A DNA stretch of 64,000 bases from Nocardioides islandensis (GCF_015352455.1 NZ_JADKPN010000021.1:1-64000), one strand, 5' to 3'; shown: positions 47,535 through 56,096, counted from the first letter of the stretch. Notes: a model not told the origin generated them from the letters alone. Made by a program: numbers and translations.

Positions 47535-49835
47535 GTGGCTCAATCCACCCCAAGCAATTCGTCAGAACCCGTCATCAGCGCCGTCGAGACGACGATCGAC
47601 AACGGCAAGTTCGGCACCCGCACCATCAAGTTCGAGACCGGCCTGCTGGCCCGCCAGGCGGCCGGTGCCGTCACGGCGTACCTCGACGACGAGACGATGC
47701 TGCTGTCGGCCACCACCGCGGGCAAGACGCCCAAGGACCAGTTCGACTTCTTTCCCCTGACGATCGACGTCGAGGAGCGGATGTACGCCGTGGGCCAGAT
47801 CCCCGGCTCGTTCTTCCGCAGCGAGGGTCGTCCCGGCGAGGACGCGATCCTCACCTGCCGCCTGATCGACCGCCCGCTGCGCCCGACGTTCAAGAAGGGC
47901 CTGCGCAACGAGGTCCAGGTCGTCATCACCGTCCTGGCCCTTGACCCGGCGATGCCCTACGACGTGCTGGCGATCAACGCCGCGTCGCTGTCCACCCAGC
48001 TCTCCGGCCTGCCGTTCTCCGGCCCGGTCGGCGGCGTGCGCGTCGCGCTCATCGACGGCCAGTGGGTGGCGTTCCCGTCCCACGGCCAGCTCGAGGACGC
48101 CGTCTTCGACATGGTCGTCGCAGGCCGCGTGACCGAGACCGGCGACGTCGCGATCATGATGGTCGAGGCCGAGGCCACCGAGCAGACCTGGAACCTCGTG
48201 CAGTCCGGCGCCCAGGCGCCGACCGAGGAGATCGTCGCCGGCGGGCTCGACGCCGCCAAGCCGTTCATCAAGCAGCTCTGCGAGGCGCAGGCCCAGCTGG
48301 CCGCCGAGGCCGCCAAGCCGGTCATGGACTTCCCGGTCTTCCTCGACTACGAGGACGACGTGTACGCCGCCGTCGAGGCCGCCGCGAAGGCCGACACCGC
48401 CGCCGCCCTCCAGATCCCGGGCAAGCAGGACCGCGAGGAGCGCCTCGACGAGATCAAGGCCGTCGTCCTCGAGAAGGTCGCCCCCGAGTTCGAGGGCCGC
48501 GAGAAGGAGATCGGCGCGGCGTTCCGCTCGCTGAACAAGTCGCTGGTCCGCGAGCGCGTGCTGCGCGACAAGGTCCGCATCGACGGTCGCGGCTTGGCCG
48601 ACATCCGTCCGCTGCACGCCGAGGTCGCGGTGATCCCGCGGGTCCACGGCTCGGCGCTGTTCGAGCGCGGCGAGACCCAGATCCTGGGCGTCACCACGCT
48701 GAACATGCTCACGCTCGAGCAGAAGCTCGACACCCTGTCGCCGGAGAAGACGCGCCGCTACATGCACAAGTACGTCTTCCCGCCGTTCTCCACCGGTGAG
48801 ACCGGTCGGGTGGGCTCGCCCAAGCGCCGCGAGGTCGGCCACGGTGCGCTGGCTCGACGGGCGATCCTGCCCGTGCTGCCGACGCGTGAGGAGTTCCCCT
48901 ACGCGATCCGCCAGCTCTCCGAGGCGATGGGCTCCAACGGCTCCACCTCGATGGGCTCGGTCTGCGCCTCGACGCTGTCGCTGCTCCAGGCCGGTGTCCC
49001 GCTGAAGGCGCCGGTCGCCGGCATCGCGATGGGCCTCATCTCCGGCGAGGTCGACGGCGAGACGTCGTACGTCGCGCTGACCGACATCCTCGGTGCCGAG
49101 GACGCCTACGGCGACATGGACTTCAAGGTCGCCGGCACCCGTGAGTTCGTGACGGCCCTCCAGCTCGACACCAAGCTCGACGGCATCCCGGCGGAGGTGC
49201 TGGCCGCGGCGCTGACCCAGGCCCGCGGCGCTCGCCTGGCCATCCTCGACGTGATGGCCGAGGCCATCGACGCGCCCGAGGAGATGTCGATCTACGCCCC
49301 GCGGATCATCACCATCAAGATCCCCGTGGACAAGATCGGTGAGGTCATCGGCCCCAAGGGCAAGATCATCAACCAGATCCAGGACGACACCGGCGCCCAG
49401 CTGACGATCGAGGACGACGGCACGATCTACATCGGTGCTACCAACGGCGAGGCGGCCGAAGCGGCCAAGAACGCCGTGAACGCGATCGCCAACCCGACGA
49501 TGCCCGAGATCGGCGAGCGCTACCTCGGCACGATCGTGAAGACGACCAACTTCGGTGCCTTCGTCTCGCTGATGCCCGGCAAGGACGGCCTGCTGCACAT
49601 CACCAAGCTGCGGGCCCTCGTGGGTGGCAAGCGCGTCGACAACGTCGAGGACGTCGTCTCGGTGGGCCAGAAGATCCAGGTCCAGATCGCCGAGATCGAC
49701 GACCGCGGCAAGCTGTCGCTGGTGCCGGTCGTCGACGAGGACAAGGCGGCTGACTCGGACGAGCCGTCCGTGGACGCCGGTGCACCCGCTGGCCAGCCGG
49801 TGGCCACGCCGGACCCGGCCTCCGACGAGGAGTGA
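47535..49835 (+). CDS. pnp: Polyribonucleotide nucleotidyltransferase (PNPase)
   Basis: A 766-residue 3'-5' phosphorolytic exoribonuclease. Two RNase PH domains are visible (first with LIDRPLRPTFKKGLRNEVQV; second, catalytic, with RFDGRG-like VRIDGRGLADIRPLHAEVAV and MGSNGSTSMGSVCASTLSLL). KH follows (PVDKIGEVIGPKGKIINQIQ), then S1 (GERYLGTIVKTTNFGAFVSL) and an acidic tail. Length is typical of actinobacteria. The GTG start has AGGAG 8 bases upstream. The next gene overlaps at GTGA. Confidence 0.98.
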   Translation: MAQSTPSNSSEPVISAVETTIDNGKFGTRTIKFETGLLARQAAGAVTAYLDDETMLLSATTAGKTPKDQFDFFPLTIDVEERMYAVGQIPGSFFRSEGRPGEDAILTCRLIDRPLRPTFKKGLRNEVQVVITVLALDPAMPYDVLAINAASLSTQLSGLPFSGPVGGVRVALIDGQWVAFPSHGQLEDAVFDMVVAGRVTETGDVAIMMVEAEATEQTWNLVQSGAQAPTEEIVAGGLDAAKPFIKQLCEAQAQLAAEAAKPVMDFPVFLDYEDDVYAAVEAAAKADTAAALQIPGKQDREERLDEIKAVVLEKVAPEFEGREKEIGAAFRSLNKSLVRERVLRDKVRIDGRGLADIRPLHAEVAVIPRVHGSALFERGETQILGVTTLNMLTLEQKLDTLSPEKTRRYMHKYVFPPFSTGETGRVGSPKRREVGHGALARRAILPVLPTREEFPYAIRQLSEAMGSNGSTSMGSVCASTLSLLQAGVPLKAPVAGIAMGLISGEVDGETSYVALTDILGAEDAYGDMDFKVAGTREFVTALQLDTKLDGIPAEVLAAALTQARGARLAILDVMAEAIDAPEEMSIYAPRIITIKIPVDKIGEVIGPKGKIINQIQDDTGAQLTIEDDGTIYIGATNGEAAEAAKNAVNAIANPTMPEIGERYLGTIVKTTNFGAFVSLMPGKDGLLHITKLRALVGGKRVDNVEDVVSVGQKIQVQIAEIDDRGKLSLVPVVDEDKAADSDEPSVDAGAPAGQPVATPDPASDEE

Positions 49836-51124
49836 CCAGCACCAAGACCCTGCAGACGGTCCGCGACGCCACCGGACAGGTGACGTCGCGGGTCCGTCGT
49901 ACGGTCCTGCCCGGAGGCCTGCGCGTCATCAGCGAGCAGGTCGCCGGGGCTCGGTCCGCGAGCATCGGCGTGTGGGTCGACGTCGGGTCCCGTGACGAGA
50001 CGCCGGCGCTGCACGGCTGCTCGCACTTCCTCGAGCACCTGCTCTTCAAGGGGACCGACGAGCGCTCGGCGCTGGACATCTCGGTGGCCCTTGACGCGGT
50101 GGGCGGCGAGTTCAACGCCTTCACCGCCAAGGAGTACACCTGCTTCCACGCGCGGGTCCTGGACGAGGACCTGCCGCTGGCGATCGACGTGCTCGGCGAC
50201 ATGATCACGTCCTCGACGATCTCGGCCGCGGACGTCGAGGCCGAGCGCGACGTGATCCTCGACGAGATCGCGATGCACGACGACGACCCGGACGACGTGG
50301 TGCACAACCTGTTCGCGTCGCAGGCCTACGGCGACTCGCCGCTCGGCCGCCCGATCGCCGGCACCGAGACCTCCATCAAGGAGATGTCGCGCGAGCAGAT
50401 CTGGCGGTTCTACAAGCGGCACTACGCCGCCCCGCACATGGTCGTCGCCATCGCCGGCAACCTCGACCACGCGAGCTGCGTGCGCCGGGTGCGGAAGGCG
50501 TTCGCCCGCAACGGCTTCCTGGACGCCGCGGCCGCGCAGCCGGCCGAGCCCCGTCGCGGGAAGGTACGTCGCGGGGTCGCCGGCTCCGCGTCGGCCACGC
50601 GCCCCTTCGAGCAGGTGAACCTCGTGCTCGGCGTCAACGGCGTACCCCGTGGCGACGACCGCCGCTACGCCCTCGGCGTCCTGAACACCGCGCTCGGGGG
50701 AGGTACGTCGTCACGGCTGTTCCAGGAGGTGCGCGAGAAGCGCGGCCTGGCGTACTCCGTGTTCTCCTTCGCCTCGCACCACGCCGACGCCGGCCTGGTC
50801 GGCGTCTCCGTCGGCTGCCTGCCGGCGAAGCTGGACGAGGTGCTGTCCGTGGTCCGCGCCGAGCTCTCCCGGGTGGCCGCCGACGGCCTCACCGACGAGG
50901 AGCTCCAGCGCGGCAAGGGCCAGCTCCGCGGCGGCCTGGTCCTCGGCCTGGAGGACTCCGGCTCCCGGATGTCCCGCTTGGGCAAGGGGGAGCTCGTCGG
51001 CGACCCCCTGCTCAGCATCGACGAGGTCATCACCCACATCGACGCCGTCACCCTGGACGACGTACGCCTCCTCGCCAAGGAGCTCTTCTCCCAGCCGGAG
51101 ATCCTCGCCATCGTCGCGCCGTAG
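49832..51124 (+). CDS. M16 family zinc metallopeptidase (processing-peptidase-like)
   Basis: A 430-residue peptidase with the inverted zinc motif HxxEH (His65, Glu68, His69 in GCSHFLEHLLFKG) and the distal glutamate region ERDVILDEIAMHDDDPDD. The second half has GGGTSSRLFQEVREKRGLAY, the substrate-binding Arg-Tyr pair of M16 enzymes. It is homologous to PepR (Rv2782c), which likewise follows pnp in mycobacteria. It overlaps the pnp stop by four bases. No signal peptide is seen, so it is probably cytoplasmic. Substrate unknown. Confidence 0.95.
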   Translation: MTSTKTLQTVRDATGQVTSRVRRTVLPGGLRVISEQVAGARSASIGVWVDVGSRDETPALHGCSHFLEHLLFKGTDERSALDISVALDAVGGEFNAFTAKEYTCFHARVLDEDLPLAIDVLGDMITSSTISAADVEAERDVILDEIAMHDDDPDDVVHNLFASQAYGDSPLGRPIAGTETSIKEMSREQIWRFYKRHYAAPHMVVAIAGNLDHASCVRRVRKAFARNGFLDAAAAQPAEPRRGKVRRGVAGSASATRPFEQVNLVLGVNGVPRGDDRRYALGVLNTALGGGTSSRLFQEVREKRGLAYSVFSFASHHADAGLVGVSVGCLPAKLDEVLSVVRAELSRVAADGLTDEELQRGKGQLRGGLVLGLEDSGSRMSRLGKGELVGDPLLSIDEVITHIDAVTLDDVRLLAKELFSQPEILAIVAP

Positions 51125-51136
51125 GTCGGCCGGGTC

Positions 51137-51229
51137 GGGGGTGCCAGTAATCGCGCGATCGCGCGGGAATTGCAGATTTCGGACGCCCAAAGCTGCCATA
51201 ACCGCGCGATCGCGCGATCTCCGGCACCC
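51137..51229. repeat. CGCGATCGCG inverted-repeat element, copy 2
   Basis: GGGGGTGCCAGTAATCGCGC at 51137 and ATCTCCGGCACCCG at the other end bracket two CGCGCGATCGCGCG blocks. Its left part is the reverse complement of the right part of the element at 24041-24138. It lies 12 bases after the M16 peptidase stop, between convergent genes, and could also act as a terminator. Confidence 0.65.
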
Positions 51230-51257
51230 GAGCAGCCAGGGCCCAGGACGGAACCAA

Positions 51258-51773
51258 TCAGCGCTTGCCGATGATGGCGACGACGGGTGGGGCCTTCTGC
51301 TCGACGAGGGACACCCGGAAGCCGCCCTCCTCGAGCGACTTGGTGGCCTTGGTGACGATGTTGGGGACCAGCTCGCGCTGGGCGGCCTCGTAGAAGAGGT
51401 ACACCGCCCCGCCGGGGAGGACCCGCTCGTGCAGGAGGGCGACCTCGTCGGCGCACTTGCGCACCCAGAACAGGTTGACGTTGAACGCGAAGACCTTGTG
51501 CAGGCGCTTCACCGGCACCCGCAGGGTGGCCAGGTCGATCTGGCGGACGGTCAGGCGGCCCGACTCGACGTACTTCGCGCAGCGCCGCTTGGTGCGGTCG
51601 ACGCCCGACTCCGACCGGTCGATGGCGAACAGCTTGCCGGACTCGAGCCGCTCGCAGATCAGCTCCGCGGCCGCGCCGGGGCCGCAGCCGATCTCGAGGA
51701 TGCTGTCGCCTGGCTGAGGGTCCATCAGGTCGACGGCCCACTTGATCCGCGGGGGGATCAGCGTCTTCGCCAT
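51258..51773 (-). CDS. Class I SAM-dependent methyltransferase
   Basis: A 171-residue small methyltransferase. Motif I is SILEIGCGPGAAAELICERL (about 24-43), then LFAIDRSESGVDRTKRRCAK, the KRLHKVFAFNVNLFW strand, and VLPGGAVYLFYEAAQRE. The substrate is unknown. The start ATG at 51773 has the box CAGGCT six bases upstream, and the divergent dapB start is only 25 bases away. The frame is open upstream but antisense to dapB. Confidence 0.88.
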   Translation of the reverse strand: MAKTLIPPRIKWAVDLMDPQPGDSILEIGCGPGAAAELICERLESGKLFAIDRSESGVDRTKRRCAKYVESGRLTVRQIDLATLRVPVKRLHKVFAFNVNLFWVRKCADEVALLHERVLPGGAVYLFYEAAQRELVPNIVTKATKSLEEGGFRVSLVEQKAPPVVAIIGKR

Positions 51774-51779
51774 GGCCCC

Positions 51780-51785
51780 AGCCTG
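51780..51785 (-). promoter_or_regulatory. -10-like box of the methyltransferase gene
   Basis: Minus strand CAGGCT, six bases (GGGGCC), ATG at 51773. One base separates it from the divergent dapB box. Confidence 0.4.
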
Positions 51786-51786
51786 C

Positions 51787-51792
51787 CAGAAT
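51787..51792 (+). promoter_or_regulatory. -10-like box of dapB
   Basis: CAGAAT, six bases (CGCCCG), GTG at 51799. Any -35 contacts would fall inside the divergent methyltransferase gene. Confidence 0.45.
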
Positions 51793-51798
51793 CGCCCG

Positions 51799-52563
51799 GT
51801 GAGCGAGAGCACCCGGGCCAGCATCAAGGTCGGCGTCATCGGCGCACGCGGCAAGGTCGGCGCCGAGGTGTGCCGCGGCGTGGAGGAGGCCGACGGCCTC
51901 GAGCTCGTCGCGCAGGTCGACATCGGCGACGATCTCGGGGCCCTCGAGGCCGCCGGTACCCAGGTCGCCGTCGACTTCACGCACCCCGACGCGGTGCTGG
52001 CGAACCTCGAGCACTGCATCGCCCACGGCATCCACGCGGTGGTCGGCACGACCGGGTTCGACGAGGAGAAGCTCGAGGCCGTACGCCGCCTGCTGGACGC
52101 CGCGCCCGGCGTCGGCGTGCTGGTCGCCCCGAACTTCTCCATCGGCGCGCTGCTGATGATGCGGTTCGCCGAGCTGGCCGCCCCGCACTTCGAGTCGGTC
52201 GAGATCATGGAGATGCACCACCCGGACAAGGCCGACGCCCCCTCGGGCACCTCCCGGCGTACGGCGCAGCTCGTCGCCGCGGCCCGGCGCGCGGCCGGTC
52301 TCGGGCCGGTGCCTGACGCCACCGCGAGCGGCCTCGAGGGCGCCCGCGGCGCGGACGTCGACGGCATCCGCGTGCACAGCCAGCGGGTGCGCGGGCTGGT
52401 GGCGCACCAGGAGGTGCTGCTCGGCGCCCCGGGCGAGACCCTGACCATCCGGCACGACTCCCTCGACCGGGTGAGCTTCGTGCCCGGGGTGCTGGCAGGC
52501 GTGCGCGCCGTCGCCGACCACCCCGGCCTCACCGTCGGCCTCGAGCACTACCTGGGGCTCTAG
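51799..52563 (+). CDS. dapB: 4-hydroxy-tetrahydrodipicolinate reductase
   Basis: A 254-residue enzyme of lysine/diaminopimelate synthesis that reduces HTPA with NAD(P)H, needed for peptidoglycan. Seen: the dinucleotide motif VGVIGARGKVGAEV near residues 11-24, VVGTTGFDEEKLEAV, APNFSIGALLMMRFAELAA and the catalytic EMHHPDKADAPSGTS. The C-terminal part has SQRVRGLVAHQEVLLGAPGE and the RHDSLDRVSFVPGV substrate region. The GTG at 51799 is preferred by the leaderless box. A palindromic repeat follows 11 bases after the stop. Confidence 0.97.
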   Translation: MSESTRASIKVGVIGARGKVGAEVCRGVEEADGLELVAQVDIGDDLGALEAAGTQVAVDFTHPDAVLANLEHCIAHGIHAVVGTTGFDEEKLEAVRRLLDAAPGVGVLVAPNFSIGALLMMRFAELAAPHFESVEIMEMHHPDKADAPSGTSRRTAQLVAAARRAAGLGPVPDATASGLEGARGADVDGIRVHSQRVRGLVAHQEVLLGAPGETLTIRHDSLDRVSFVPGVLAGVRAVADHPGLTVGLEHYLGL

Positions 52564-52574
52564 CAGGACTTCTG

Positions 52575-52599
52575 CAGGTTTGTGCAGTGCACAGACCTG
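52575..52599. repeat. 25-bp near-perfect palindrome, copy 2 of a two-copy family
   Basis: It has the same core (GTTTGTGCAGTGCACA) and arm length as the palindrome at 21247-21271, with one unpaired arm position. It lies 11 bases after the dapB stop and shares a related 26-base downstream flank. It may act as the dapB terminator. Confidence 0.65.
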
Positions 52600-52677
52600 G
52601 GGGTGACCAAGCCTTCCGGCCCTCGTTGTGCCTCTGCAGGGTGTCAAGGGAACACCCGTTGGCAGAGAGGTACACGT

Positions 52678-54288
52678 ATGCGCAGGACGCTCGCCCTGGC
52701 GGCCGTGTCGGCACTGGCCGCCGGCACGCTCGGACTCCAGGCAGCCACCACCGCCACCCAGGCGGCGGGCGGCACCACCCCTGACCGGTCGGCCGACGCG
52801 GCGATCCGCGCCCTGGCCGCCCACCCGCTCGCTGCCAGGAGCAGCCGCGGCACCGGCTTCGTCGTGACGAGCCGCGTCGTCGACCGCGACGGCACCACGC
52901 ACGTGCGGATGGACCGCACCTACCAGGGCCTGAGGGTGATCGGCGGCGACCTCGTCGTCCACCGCGCCCCGGACGGCACCTGGCGCGGCGTCAGCCAGAC
53001 CCTCCGCACTCCTGTGCGCACCGGCACCACCGCGCGCGTCCCGGCGCAGTCGGCCCGCACCGCGGCCCTGAGCCCGAGCCGCGCCACCCGCGCGATCGCC
53101 GACCTGCGCGCCGCCGGCAGGCCGCGCCTCGTGGTGGACGCCGCCAGCGGCACCCCGCGGCTGGCCTGGCAGGTGACCAGCCTCGGTCGCCGCACCGACG
53201 GCACGCCCAGCCGGATGACGACGTACGTCGACGCCAAGACGGGCCAGGTGCTGCGTCGCGAGGAGGGCATCGAGACCGTCGACGGCTCCGGCCAGTCGCT
53301 GTACTCCGGCACCGTCCCGCTGCAGCTCACGCTGTCCGGGTCGACGTACCAGCTCAAGGACCCGACCCGCGGCAACACCTACACGACCGACATGAACAAC
53401 AAGTCCGACTCGGTCCTCTGCCAGTACTTCGGCTACGGCTGCTCGGCGGGCACCCTGTTCACCAGCCCGGACAACCAGTTCGGCAACGGCACGACCGGCA
53501 GCCGCGAGTCGGCGGCCGTCGACGCGCAGTACGGCACCAACGTCACCTGGGACTACTACAAGAACGTCCACGGCCGGAACGGCATCTTCGGCACCGGCGC
53601 CGGCTCGTACAACCGCGTCCACTACGGCTCGAACTACGTCAACGCCTTCTGGGACGGCACCAAGATGACGTACGGTGACGGCGACGGCACCAACTACGGT
53701 CCGCTCGTCTCGCTGGACGTGGCCGGCCACGAGATGAGCCACGGCGTCACCGAGCACTCGGCGAACCTCACGTACTCAGGCGAGTCCGGTGGCCTCAACG
53801 AGTCGACGTCGGACATCTTCGGCACCCTCGTGGAGTTCTACGCCAACAACGCCGGCGACCCGGGCGACTACCTGATCGGCGAGCGGTTCGACCTGAAGAA
53901 CCACGTCGGCTTCCGCCGGATGGACAACCCGCAGTCCGACGGCAGCTCGGCCAACTGCTGGAGCTCGGGCGTCGGCAACCTCGACGTGCACTACTCCTCG
54001 GGCGTCGGCAACCACTTCTTCTACCTGCTGGCCGAGGGCTCGGGCACGAAGGTGATCGGGGGCGTGACCCACAGCTCGACGACCTGCAACGGCTCGACGG
54101 TCACCGGCATCGGCCGGGACGCGGCCGGGAAGATCTGGTACCGCGCGCTGACGGTCTACATGACCTCCAGCACGAACTACTCCGGCGCCCGGACCGCCTC
54201 GCTGAACGCGGCCAGGGACCTGTACGGCGCCGGCTCGACGCAGTACAACGCGGTCTCCGCCGCCTGGAGCGCGGTCTCGGTGAACTAA
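52678..54288 (+). CDS. Secreted M4 (thermolysin-like) metallopeptidase
   Basis: A 536-residue exported protease. It has a signal peptide (MRRTLALAAVSALAAGTLGL, ending near ATQAA at residue 30), an FTP/PepSY-type propeptide (about 60-195), and a catalytic domain from about 215. Zinc ligands are His351 and His355 in HEMSHGVTEHSANL and Glu375 in GGLNESTSDIFG. VDAQYGTNVTWDYYKNVHGR and the C-terminal SSGVGNHFFYLLAEGSG complete the family pattern. A GAGAGG site lies 7 bases before the ATG. With the subtilase it gives the strain two large secreted proteases in this window. Confidence 0.96.
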   Translation: MRRTLALAAVSALAAGTLGLQAATTATQAAGGTTPDRSADAAIRALAAHPLAARSSRGTGFVVTSRVVDRDGTTHVRMDRTYQGLRVIGGDLVVHRAPDGTWRGVSQTLRTPVRTGTTARVPAQSARTAALSPSRATRAIADLRAAGRPRLVVDAASGTPRLAWQVTSLGRRTDGTPSRMTTYVDAKTGQVLRREEGIETVDGSGQSLYSGTVPLQLTLSGSTYQLKDPTRGNTYTTDMNNKSDSVLCQYFGYGCSAGTLFTSPDNQFGNGTTGSRESAAVDAQYGTNVTWDYYKNVHGRNGIFGTGAGSYNRVHYGSNYVNAFWDGTKMTYGDGDGTNYGPLVSLDVAGHEMSHGVTEHSANLTYSGESGGLNESTSDIFGTLVEFYANNAGDPGDYLIGERFDLKNHVGFRRMDNPQSDGSSANCWSSGVGNLDVHYSSGVGNHFFYLLAEGSGTKVIGGVTHSSTTCNGSTVTGIGRDAAGKIWYRALTVYMTSSTNYSGARTASLNAARDLYGAGSTQYNAVSAAWSAVSVN

Positions 54289-54305
54289 CACTCGAGCACC
54301 GCGGC

Positions 54306-54339
54306 GGCCCGGACGGAATCACGAACCCCCGTCCGGGCC
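54306..54339. terminator. Bidirectional terminator between M4 peptidase and azlD
   Basis: GGCCCGGACGG (54306-54316) and CCGTCCGGGCC (54329-54339) form a perfect 11-bp stem around a 12-base loop, between two convergent genes. Confidence 0.75.
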
Positions 54340-54347
54340 GTCTCACG

Positions 54348-54656
54348 TCAACCACCGACAGCAAGCCGCACCAGGGCCGCCGCCAGGGCGGCGCCGAACA
54401 CCACGACCAGGAACGGCGCGCGCAGGAGGAGCAGCACGACCGCGACGCCCAGCCCCAGGGCTCGGGCGTCGACGGTGAGCCGGTGGCCGGTGGTGAACAC
54501 CTGCACCGCGATGAGCGCGGACAGCAACGCGACCGGGATGAGGTCCGCGACCCGCTCGACGAGCGGCCGCTCCAGGACGCGCGGCGGTACCGACAGCCCG
54601 GCCGCCTTCAGCGCCCAGCAGCCGACACCGGCCACCACGATCGCGAGCCAGGTCAC
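54348..54656 (-). CDS. azlD: AzlD domain-containing membrane protein
   Basis: A 102-residue protein with three or four helices (VTWLAIVVAGVGCWALKAAG, ADLIPVALLSALIAVQVFTT, DARALGLGVAVVLLLLRAPF, LVVVFGAALAAALVRLA). It is the small partner of the AzlCD branched-chain amino acid exporter. GTG at 54656 overlaps the azlC stop as GTGA, which fixes the start. Confidence 0.92.
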   Translation of the reverse strand: MTWLAIVVAGVGCWALKAAGLSVPPRVLERPLVERVADLIPVALLSALIAVQVFTTGHRLTVDARALGLGVAVVLLLLRAPFLVVVFGAALAAALVRLAVGG

Positions 54657-55351
54657 GGTTCGCTCCTCGTCCGCAGGAGCACGCCGGCCAGCAGCGCGAC
54701 ACCCCCGGCCGCCAGCACCGGCACGCCCGCCGCCGTGACGGGCACCAGCAGCAGGGCGACCGCGGCCGCGGCCAGTCCGACGCCGACGTTGCGCCCGTCC
54801 CTCAGCCGCGGCCACAGGAGGGCCAGGAACGCCGCTCCGACAGCCGCGTCCAGCCCGAAGTCCCGCGGGTCGCCGATCGTGCTGCCGCCGACCGCGCCCA
54901 GGAACGTGAACAGGTTCCAGAGCACGAAGACGCTCAGCCCGGTCCAGTAGAAGCCGGTCCGCACCAGCTCGGTCGCCGGCCGGGTCACCGCCATCGCGGT
55001 CGACTCGTCGATCACCAGCTGCGCCGACGCCAGCCGACGCGCCCGACCCAGCTTCAGCAGCGGCGCGAGCCGCAACCCGTACAACGTGTTGCGGGTGCCC
55101 AGCAGCAACCCCGTGAGAGCGCCCGACATCGGGCCGCCCCCGGACGCCAGCACGCCGATGAACGCGAACTGCGTGGCGCCGGTGAAGACCAGCAGCGACA
55201 TCGCGCAGGTCTGCAGGACGGTCAGCCCGCTGGTGACGCCCAGCGCGCCGAACGACGCGCCGTACACCCCTGTCGCGATGCCGACCCCGAGGCTGTCGCG
55301 GACGACCGCGCGCCGGTCGTGGGCGGCGGCGTCATCCCGAGCCTCCGACAC
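54653..55351 (-). CDS. azlC: AzlC family branched-chain amino acid export permease
   Basis: A 232-residue membrane protein, the large AzlCD subunit (BrnF of Corynebacterium exports Ile, Leu, Val and Met). Seen: VGIATGVYGASFGALGVTSG, QTCAMSLLVFTGATQFAFIG, the GTRNTLYGLRLAPLL loop and QLVIDESTAMAVTRPA, all typical of AzlC. The GTG start has TAGGCT seven bases upstream, so the pair is a two-gene leaderless operon. The actual solute is inferred from the family. Confidence 0.94.
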   Translation of the reverse strand: MSEARDDAAAHDRRAVVRDSLGVGIATGVYGASFGALGVTSGLTVLQTCAMSLLVFTGATQFAFIGVLASGGGPMSGALTGLLLGTRNTLYGLRLAPLLKLGRARRLASAQLVIDESTAMAVTRPATELVRTGFYWTGLSVFVLWNLFTFLGAVGGSTIGDPRDFGLDAAVGAAFLALLWPRLRDGRNVGVGLAAAAVALLLVPVTAAGVPVLAAGGVALLAGVLLRTRSEP

Positions 55352-55358
55352 GCGGGTC

Positions 55359-55364
55359 AGCCTA
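55359..55364 (-). promoter_or_regulatory. Leaderless -10 box of azlCD
   Basis: Minus strand TAGGCT, seven bases (GACCCGC), GTG at 55351. The box overlaps the last codon of the DUF2237 gene, so azlCD can be transcribed apart from it. Confidence 0.5.
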
Positions 55365-55781
55365 CGGAGGATCCAGGGTGCTCAGGTCGGCCGGTACGTC
55401 GACGGAGTACTCCGCGAGCACCTCGAGCGGGACGACCTCCAGCGCTCGCTCGTTGGTCGAGGCGAGCACGACCGGTGCGGCCACGCCGTCCTCGTACGCC
55501 TGGCGCCAGCGCAGGGCGACCACGCACCAGCGGTCGCCCGGCTGCAGCCCCGGGAAGGACCACTCGGGACGCGGCGTGACCAGGTCGTTGCCCACGGACC
55601 GCTGGTGCTCGAGGAACTCCGGCGTCATCACCACGCAGATGGCGTGCAGGCCGGCGTCCTCGGGACCGCAGCGGCAGTCGCCGTCGCGGTAGTAGCCCGT
55701 CACCGGGTCGGTGCCGCAGGGCTCGAGCGGCTCACCCAGGACGTTGAGCTCGTCCCGGGTCTCACCCGGCGGAGGTGTCAC
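55362..55781 (-). CDS. DUF2237 family protein
   Basis: A 139-residue conserved protein matching DUF2237 closely: NVLGEPLEPCGTDPVTGYYR, DGDCRCGPEDAGLHAICVVM, TPEFLEHQRSVGNDLVTPRP, FPGLQPGDRWCVVALRWRQA and VVLASTNERALEVVPLEVLA. The conserved cysteines suggest a metal or redox role but the function is unknown. GTG at 55781 overlaps the stop of the small membrane protein gene, which fixes the start; the frame is open further upstream. Confidence 0.92.
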   Translation of the reverse strand: MTPPPGETRDELNVLGEPLEPCGTDPVTGYYRDGDCRCGPEDAGLHAICVVMTPEFLEHQRSVGNDLVTPRPEWSFPGLQPGDRWCVVALRWRQAYEDGVAAPVVLASTNERALEVVPLEVLAEYSVDVPADLSTLDPP

Positions 55782-56005
55782 CTGCGGCGGTGGCGGATGG
55801 GCTGGAGCTGGGTCCCGGTGTGGGTGGCGGGATGCACGAGCGCATAGCTGACGACGAGACCGGTCAGCCCGCCTACGACCGCGCCGCCGCCGACGGCGAC
55901 GGGTACGGCGGTGAAGTGGGCGATCCACGCCCCGGAGCCGATCGCGGTCATCACGGTGGCGACGACCACGACGATGCGGTGGAAGTACGGCAGCGGACCC
56001 AACAT
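55778..56005 (-). CDS. Small two-TM membrane protein
   Basis: A 75-residue protein with two hydrophobic segments (FHRIVVVVATVMTAIGSGAW and VAVGGGAVVGGLTGLVVSYA) and a basic C-terminus (LQPIRHRRR). It has no recognised family. It overlaps the DUF2237 start by four bases, so both are translated from one message. A GGAGGG site precedes the ATG (minus strand AACGGAGGGCACC). The coupling to DUF2237 is the only hint to its role. Confidence 0.6.
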   Translation of the reverse strand: MLGPLPYFHRIVVVVATVMTAIGSGAWIAHFTAVPVAVGGGAVVGGLTGLVVSYALVHPATHTGTQLQPIRHRRR

Positions 56006-56096
56006 GGTGCCCTCCGTTCGAGCGGCCCGAGAAGCCGCTGTGGTGACTCCATCGTGACCGGTCCCGCCCCGAAACCCAAGGGACCCCAGGGCCTGG

